From assembly GCA_030068075.1 (NCBI GenBank), contig CM057825.1, positions 82,723,123-82,787,122 of the forward strand: a DNA stretch of 64,000 nucleotides, given 5' to 3'. Made by a program: the position numbers and the translations under genes. Of this stretch, positions 58,986 to 64,000 are shown piece by piece. How positions within the stretch are numbered: position 1 is the stretch's first letter; each line of letters opens with the position of its first letter. This stretch comes from Paguma larvata (taxonomy: Eukaryota; Chordata; Mammalia; Carnivora; Viverridae). The notes under the pieces are model-generated. The model was given only the letters and a program-made list of their open reading frames with translations. It ran no database searches and had not been told where the DNA came from.

Positions 58986-59205
58986 TTTCAAGAAATTTTT
59001 GAAAAGTTTTATTTTATTTTTCTGGGAGAGACAGAGAGAGTGAGCTGAGGAGGGGCAAAGAGAGAGGGAGAGAGAGAATCCAAAACAGGCTCTACGCTGT
59101 CAGCGCAGAGCTTGACTTGGGGCTCAAATCCACAAATTGTGAGATTGTGACCTGAACCGAAACCAAAAATTGAACATTTAACTGACTAAGCCACCCAGGC
59201 ACCCC
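58986..59205 (-). mobile_element. CAN-SINE, minus strand
   Basis: The right end reads 'actgactaagccacccaggc', then 'ctacgctgtcagcgcagagc', a GA-rich stretch and a T-rich tail. 'ctacctagtacttt' at 58972-58985 and 'ctacccggtacttt' at 59211-59224 (12 of 14) are the likely duplication. Confidence 0.93.
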
Positions 59206-59224
59206 ACTATCTACCCGGTACTTT

Positions 59225-59948
59225 GGAACAACTCCCTGCCTTCCGAAGGTGATGCTGGGGCCAGTAGAATCCATGATGCAATGGTGGAAAGGGCCACAAC
59301 CAACAGACGGGTTCCCATGATTTGGGAAAATAGAAGAGTCTTAGAGATCCCACCTTGCCATTTATTTTGTGTGTCTTTGGTACTTTTTTATTCAAGTATT
59401 TTAGTTTATTAAAAAAATAAATAAATAGAAATCTGTTATGTAATCAGATTTAACCAAAACAAAATAATAAACTCAATTTATTTTGGGGAGGAAATCTATT
59501 CGATTGTCTGAAGTCTACTATTGAAAGGATGGCTCAGCTATCTGGTTAGAAAGTGAATTTCAGCTTCTCCCTCTTCCACTTCGAGACCACCTAACATTTA
59601 AATATCCACCAAATGCAATTTGTAAACCATACTTGTATTAAAATTGTTGTTATCTACAGGTGATTTAACTTTTCTCAGTACTAACAAAGGAAGAAAAGCA
59701 TGTAGAGGAACTACTGAAGAAAGGTAGTGATAGTTTTATGTTTTGTTTTAGATTTTAGCATATGTCCCTGTTAGATAATATACAAACCTGTCGAGAAGTA
59801 GGCAGGTGTTGACTAAAAATATGTAATACAAATAGTCTGGGTAAATTGATTGCCAGTTATTAGTAAAAGGGATTCCCACAAATATTTTAAGAATTGGAAC
59901 TATCAATGGTCTAAAGAAAGTGGGTGGCATTTCTAAGACAGCCACTGA
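59225..59948. other. Unique non-coding DNA
   Basis: No repeat or gene was recognised. Confidence 0.45.
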
Positions 59949-59984
59949 GACAATACGAAGTCCAGAAAGTTATTTTTTGAAAGT

Positions 59985-60023
<39 letters not shown>

Positions 60024-60139
60024 TATACATTTGTGGACAATACAATATAATACATATATCCAATACACTTACGTATATACGATACACATATATATTTCTG
60101 GACAATACAAAATCCAGAAAGTTATCTTTCAAAAGGTGT
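59949..60139. repeat. Local duplication, 152-bp period, bordering (AC)n tracts
   Basis: 'gacaatacgaagtccagaaa' at 59949 recurs as 'gacaatacaaaatccagaaa' at 60101, and both continue into 'gttat' and an (AC)n tract. A shorter third copy of 'gacaatacaa' is at 60036. The unit between contains (AC)n (59987-60015) and AT-rich spacer. Confidence 0.85.
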
Positions 60140-60144
60140 GTATG

Positions 60145-60187
<43 letters not shown>

Positions 60188-60269
60188 TGACTCTGGACAA
60201 AGTCTCCTATTGCCCATGGACCTCTGAGGGCACTGCTGCCCCAGGGACCGCCCCTCGAACCCAGGAGAT

Positions 60270-60316
<47 letters not shown>

Positions 60317-60329
60317 CATACACACCTTT
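60132..60329. repeat. Large inverted repeat: 54-bp arms around an 89-bp insert
   Basis: The left arm (60132-60185) is 'aaaggtgtgtatgtat' plus (AC)19. The right arm (60272-60329) is (GT)21 plus 'atacatacacaccttt', its exact complement apart from two extra GT units. The spacer is a sequence that recurs at 62857-62957. The long frames across this region (154-157 codons) are artefacts of the dinucleotide runs. Confidence 0.93.
60184..60272 (+). repeat. 89-bp direct repeat, copy 1
   Basis: The GC-rich segment starts 'actttgactctggacaaagt' and ends 'cgaacccaggagatggg'. It matches 62857-62957 with few mismatches and one 12-bp gap. I do not recognise the family. It sits exactly between the (AC)n and (GT)n arms of the inverted repeat. 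Confidence 0.92.
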
Positions 60330-60339
60330 GTATATACAT

Positions 60340-60383
60340 ATATATATGTGTGTGTATATATATATATACACACACATATATAT
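60340..60383. repeat. 44-bp perfect palindrome
   Basis: Twenty-two bases, an AT run then (GT)4 then an AT run, are followed directly by their exact reverse complement with no spacer. It lies 10 bp right of the large inverted repeat. Confidence 0.95.
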
Positions 60384-60399
60384 TTACATGTGAAAAGAA

Positions 60400-61390
60400 A
60401 ATAATAGATATTATTCATTTCACAGCCATGACATAATTCAAATTAATGCTAAAAAACTATGTATTTATCAATTAGCATTACTTTTCCATCTCTCTCTGAC
60501 TCCTTGTATTGTTGTAATTCCATCAAATAGTCATTTGCTTTTTTTATGCTAATAATCCCTTCACATTCCTTCCTTTCATCTGTATCCTTGTGTGCTATTT
60601 GTTTTTCTGCTAAATCCCTATTATAGAGGCCTATGAGTTCCAAGAGCTTGATGAATAATTGGAAATGTTTTATCCCTGAGCTTCAAAAAAGTGCTAGAAA
60701 TAATTATAAGCAAACATCTTCTGTAGTGTCCCATATCAATCCAATCCCTGCTTTATGCTGTTTGTACTTTAGATAGAGAAGGAGACAGTGAGATCTTGGC
60801 TACCAGCTCTTGCAGCATAAAGGGGACAGATGTTTCGGTTTCTATCGCTGTTTCTTCTATCTTCTCTGTTCTTCCTGGCAGCTTGGGCTGTTCACTACAA
60901 TACGTTCCACAGTTAGTCAAGCCTGTAATTTCACAAGGTACAGTTAATTATTGATCAATCAAAATGAACTTCATAATCCTTTTGACAACTTGTGCTGTAC
61001 TTGAACTTCTCTCTTGCCCATAAAATAGCTTAATGGTCTACAGTATAATAAACATGAAGGATATGAACTAATGTTCAAAGAAGCAGGCAAATCCTACCTT
61101 TCTTGCTCATGCCAATTCAAGATTATTCTTCACATCATACTATGCCCTCCTTATTTTTCCCAGCAAATCAGCTAAAGAGTCATGCCTTCCCCTATCCCAT
61201 CCTGACCCCAGATGAGCTTCCATCTCTTCTCCAAGAATTTGATTCAATTTAAGATATTTATTTAATAGCTGACTATAAAAAGTTTTATTCTTTAGTTTCT
61301 TCTCCATAAATCAATTTAGTCAAACCTTAAAGTAGCTCTCATGGGTCAGCGGGTTATATTTTTAGTTAGTACAGCTATGTACTGTTTTTT
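60400..61390. other. Unique non-coding DNA
   Basis: No gene or repeat was recognised. Confidence 0.45.
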
Positions 61391-61397
61391 CTTTCCT

Positions 61398-61451
<54 letters not shown>

Positions 61452-61554
61452 TTCCTTCCTTCTTTCCTTCCTTCCTTCCTTCCTTCCTTCCTTCCTTCCT
61501 TCCTTCCTTCCCTCCTTCCTTCCTTCCTTCCTTCCTTCCTTCCTTCCTTCCTTC

Positions 61555-61616
<62 letters not shown>
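61391..61616. repeat. Polypyrimidine (CTTT)n-(CTTC)n-(CTTT)n microsatellite
   Basis: A 226-bp pure C/T strand. A CTTT block is followed by a CCTT block with a few switches, then a CTTT block again, giving near mirror symmetry. The ~100-codon frames on both strands are artefacts. Confidence 0.97.
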
Positions 61617-62856
61617 GAACAGGCAGTTATATAAAAAAAGAAGAGAGTCATGGATCAAAGAATACTGACTCCCCTCCTTCTCTTGGTGAAAAACAAACCA
61701 AAGGGGAAATAAGTCCCCAAACGGGTTTACTTACAACGTGTATGCTCACGGATGTTATAGCTAGTTTCTGCACTTACTCAACACTTGCCGAGAGCCGATC
61801 TTGCTCGGAGGGAAACACAGAGACTCAGGAATGGAGACTGGGACATGATAGTCTGGACAACTGAACCTTGTCATGGTACATAATGATGAAGTTTTCAATG
61901 GAAAGGTTGCAGATCTGGAGAGTAAAAGAGCTGAGAGGAAACGTATAATTATAATATGTGGACAACAAAGTTCATTCAGGCTGCTCTCAGAATGGCATAT
62001 TCCTCTAAGAAACACATTGACTCTACAACCCCGGAGACCTTTAATCCATCTGTGCACCATGTGGGGAATGCTCCCTGCCCACTCTGGTTGCAGTCCTAGC
62101 TTGCTACTCTACGAAGATGAATGAGTCATGCTTCCTTTCTGTAGGGTTCATATGATATTAGGTTCGACCAGTTAATGGAAACGCCTGCCATAGCCACAGC
62201 TGCATAGGTTCATACAGCTTCCCAGCTTAGCCTCCATCTGGGAAGCTCAGTTCTACGGCCGTCCCTGCATCCCATGAGATTTCATTGTGCACTTTTGCTT
62301 TTTACAAATACTGATTTGCAAACAGAAACTCACAAGATTTGGCATAACCAGAGCGACTTCCTAATCCTTCAGAGTCTAAAGAGGCTGGTTGAGGTGTGCA
62401 CAAAGTGACCACCCTGCTACGTGATGGTATAAAAAGCCATAAAGACAGGTAAAGACAAAAATGCTCCAGAAAAGAAAGACCATTTGTGACTGGGGGAATC
62501 CACGAAGGTTTTTAGATTTTATGGCCAGTTGTGCTGGCTGTCACAAAGCAGATCATTTTCATCAAATACAGACAGGTTAGGGAAGAGCAGATGGTGAGCA
62601 AAAAGAAAGGAACTCAGAGCAAAGGCTCAGTGACAGGAAATGTAGTGATGTGTATTTAGTGTTTATTTACTTTGATTGTATGTATACCAGGTACCAACAA
62701 TGTGTTCCTAAAATTTTGGTGCATTTGATAAGTACACAAATAGAGTGAGTGAGAGACCCAGTATGTCCCAACAGAAACTCATTTCCCCCTCAAATGTTCC
62801 ACAGGTATCTTCTGCAAGATGCATTTCCTCTCTACTCAGGATGAGGTTCGTCATGT
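61617..62856. other. Unassigned DNA, no gene seen
   Basis: GC content is higher than the window mean, and frames of 83-99 codons overlap on opposite strands (61761-62124). No family was recognised. Confidence 0.4.
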
Positions 62857-62957
62857 ACTTTGACTCTGGACAAAGTGTCTTATTGCTGCTCCTATTGCCC
62901 ATGGGCCTCTGAGGGCACTGCTGCCCCAGGGACCGCCCCTGAAACCCAGGCGATGGG
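62857..62957 (+). repeat. 89-bp direct repeat, copy 2 (101 bp)
   Basis: Same orientation as copy 1. It has 12 additional bases around 'ttattgctgctc' and none of the flanking dinucleotide arms. The shared core 'cactgctgccccagggaccg' is identical. Confidence 0.92.
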
Positions 62958-63808
62958 TGAGCGATGGCTCTCTATACCACACATCCCAAGTGCAAAGCAG
63001 ACTCTCCCTTGGATTCTTCACAGAAGAGCAGAAGCAAATCTGCCTCTCATCCCAGCATTCCTCAAGTTGGAAGATAACGACAGAGAAGACCAACACGGAG
63101 TCACCGCTGTATTCTTTGAAGCAGCTCTCAGAGCTACAGGCTTAGATTTACCCTTGGGGTCTGCAGGTACCACTAGCCTGTTTAGATCCCAGGCTTTGTC
63201 CAGGTGACAAAACTCAGCCCAGCTCCATGACCGGGACAGTACTAGTGGGTCTGAATCTTGGTCTCTGGGCCAGCTTCCAGATATCTGAGAGTGAAGGCAC
63301 ATTTCCTCTCTCAAACAGTCTAGGATGCAACTTCAGTTTTACCTCTTTCCAGGATGTCTGATATTCAAGCTCCTAGGGACCTTGTGCATTTACCTGCTGG
63401 GGCATTTGGTCTCAACAGGAAAATTAGCTTACAATGCAAATGTTCAACCAGAAGCAGATTTAATATGAAACTAAAGAAACCTGAGATCAAAGGCGTCTTC
63501 CAAGACTCTGTACCTAACTCTATGTTTTTGGTTTTGTGTCTTTTCTTTTCTTACAGGGAGCCCAGAGTATGTGAGTTTCAGGCACCATTAGACCTGGATC
63601 TGACTCTCCTTCCAATACCAGGACATTTTAGAGTGTTCTGTCTGAAATCAGACCATCCCAGTCCCAGGCTAGAGCAAGCTCCACCTCCAGCTGCCCCTTT
63701 GCTATGTCCCTCCTCTGTCCTGTGGTGAGGATCATCTTTTTATAACCTTTTTGCTGTACTTTGTCTTCAGGTTCTCATCACCCATAGGGTCTGATAAACA
63801 AGAACTTA

Positions 63809-63809
<1 letters not shown>
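62958..63809. other. Unassigned GC-richer DNA
   Basis: This contains the longest frame not explained by repeats (plus 63354-63728, 124 codons), which resembles no protein I know and overlaps nothing decisive. 'ttttcttttcttacag' at 63540-63555 is a good splice-acceptor match, but there is no partner evidence. Confidence 0.3.

Positions 63810-63842
<33 letters not shown>
63810..63842. repeat. (AC)n microsatellite
   Basis: About 16 uninterrupted AC units followed by a C-run. Confidence 0.97.
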
Positions 63843-63845
<3 letters not shown>

Positions 63846-64000
63846 CCCACATGCATAATCTCTCTGATATATAGGAAAGACTGTTTAAATGCACAGAGAA
63901 AATATTCTCCAGAAAAAATAAAACCTGCAGAGAAGTAATTCTGTCTACCCACCTTCATCATTAATCATACAGGTATTTGCGAAGAGTGAGATGATTTTGG

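Noticed and set aside
2302..59205. Eighteen similar dispersed ~200-bp repeats considered as arrays
   Set aside because: They are scattered on both strands with individual target duplications, so they are SINE insertions and not CRISPR or satellite arrays.
59911..60418. Open frames of 98-157 codons on both strands
   Set aside because: They are produced by (AC)n/(GT)n and AT runs, which encode repeating Thr-His or Val-Cys in all frames and lack any domain.
61341..61658. Frames of 97-101 codons rich in Ser-Phe-Leu or Lys-Glu-Arg
   Set aside because: These are translations of the CTTT/CTTC microsatellite.
63354..63728. 124-codon plus-strand frame in unassigned DNA
   Set aside because: No recognisable domain, and no promoter, splice partner or poly(A) signal; one frame of this length is plausible by chance in GC-richer DNA.

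Overview
The window is mammalian nuclear DNA from a carnivore, most likely a cat (Felidae). The main evidence is 18 copies of a tRNA-Lys-derived CAN-SINE. Each has a head like 'gcctgggtggctcagt', a body like 'cagagcctggagcctgctt', a CT-rich stretch and an A-rich tail, which is the felid-type SINEC layout. They sit beside 5'-truncated L1 elements whose 3' UTR is of carnivore type. The sequence is AT-rich, has no bacterial-style gene packing, and holds no recognisable intact protein-coding gene, rRNA, tRNA, CRISPR array or origin. It reads as intergenic or deep intronic sequence. All family names are from recognition by eye; no database search was run.

Layout. 1-6.4 kb: an L1 fragment carrying a copied piece of flanking DNA, L2 fossils, an LTR of the MaLR class and three SINEs. 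6.4-9.6 kb: mostly unique DNA. 9.6-18.2 kb: SINE-rich, with a complete 767-bp hAT-type DNA transposon (TIRs and 8-bp target duplication), an MLT1-like LTR split by a SINE, and two SINEs in tandem at an A-tail. 18.2-26.4 kb: an MLT1 piece, a MIR, two old L1M blocks, a MER5A-like element and microsatellites. 26.7-27.5 kb: a MIR broken by a young L1 whose 5' end is inverted. 27.5-40.2 kb: nearly 13 kb without any CAN-SINE or young L1, holding only ancient MIR/L2 pieces and candidate conserved non-coding segments. 40.2-55.3 kb: SINEs, a Tigger-like remnant, an MLT1 LTR split by an old L1, an L2 3' end and an older carnivore L1. 55.3-59.0 kb: another SINE-free stretch. 59.9-63.0 kb: an unusual cluster with a 54-bp-arm inverted repeat enclosing an 89-bp sequence that recurs 2.7 kb away, a 44-bp perfect palindrome and a 226-bp polypyrimidine tract.

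Nothing here works as a gene system. What can be read is a layered record of insertions (MIR/L2, then MLT1/hAT/L1M, then CAN-SINE/young L1), plus a few unexplained repeats and unique segments. I found no previously undescribed functional system. The best leads are the inverted-repeat cluster near 60 kb, the copied flank inside the L1 near 1.4 kb, and the SINE-free interval at 27.5-40.2 kb.
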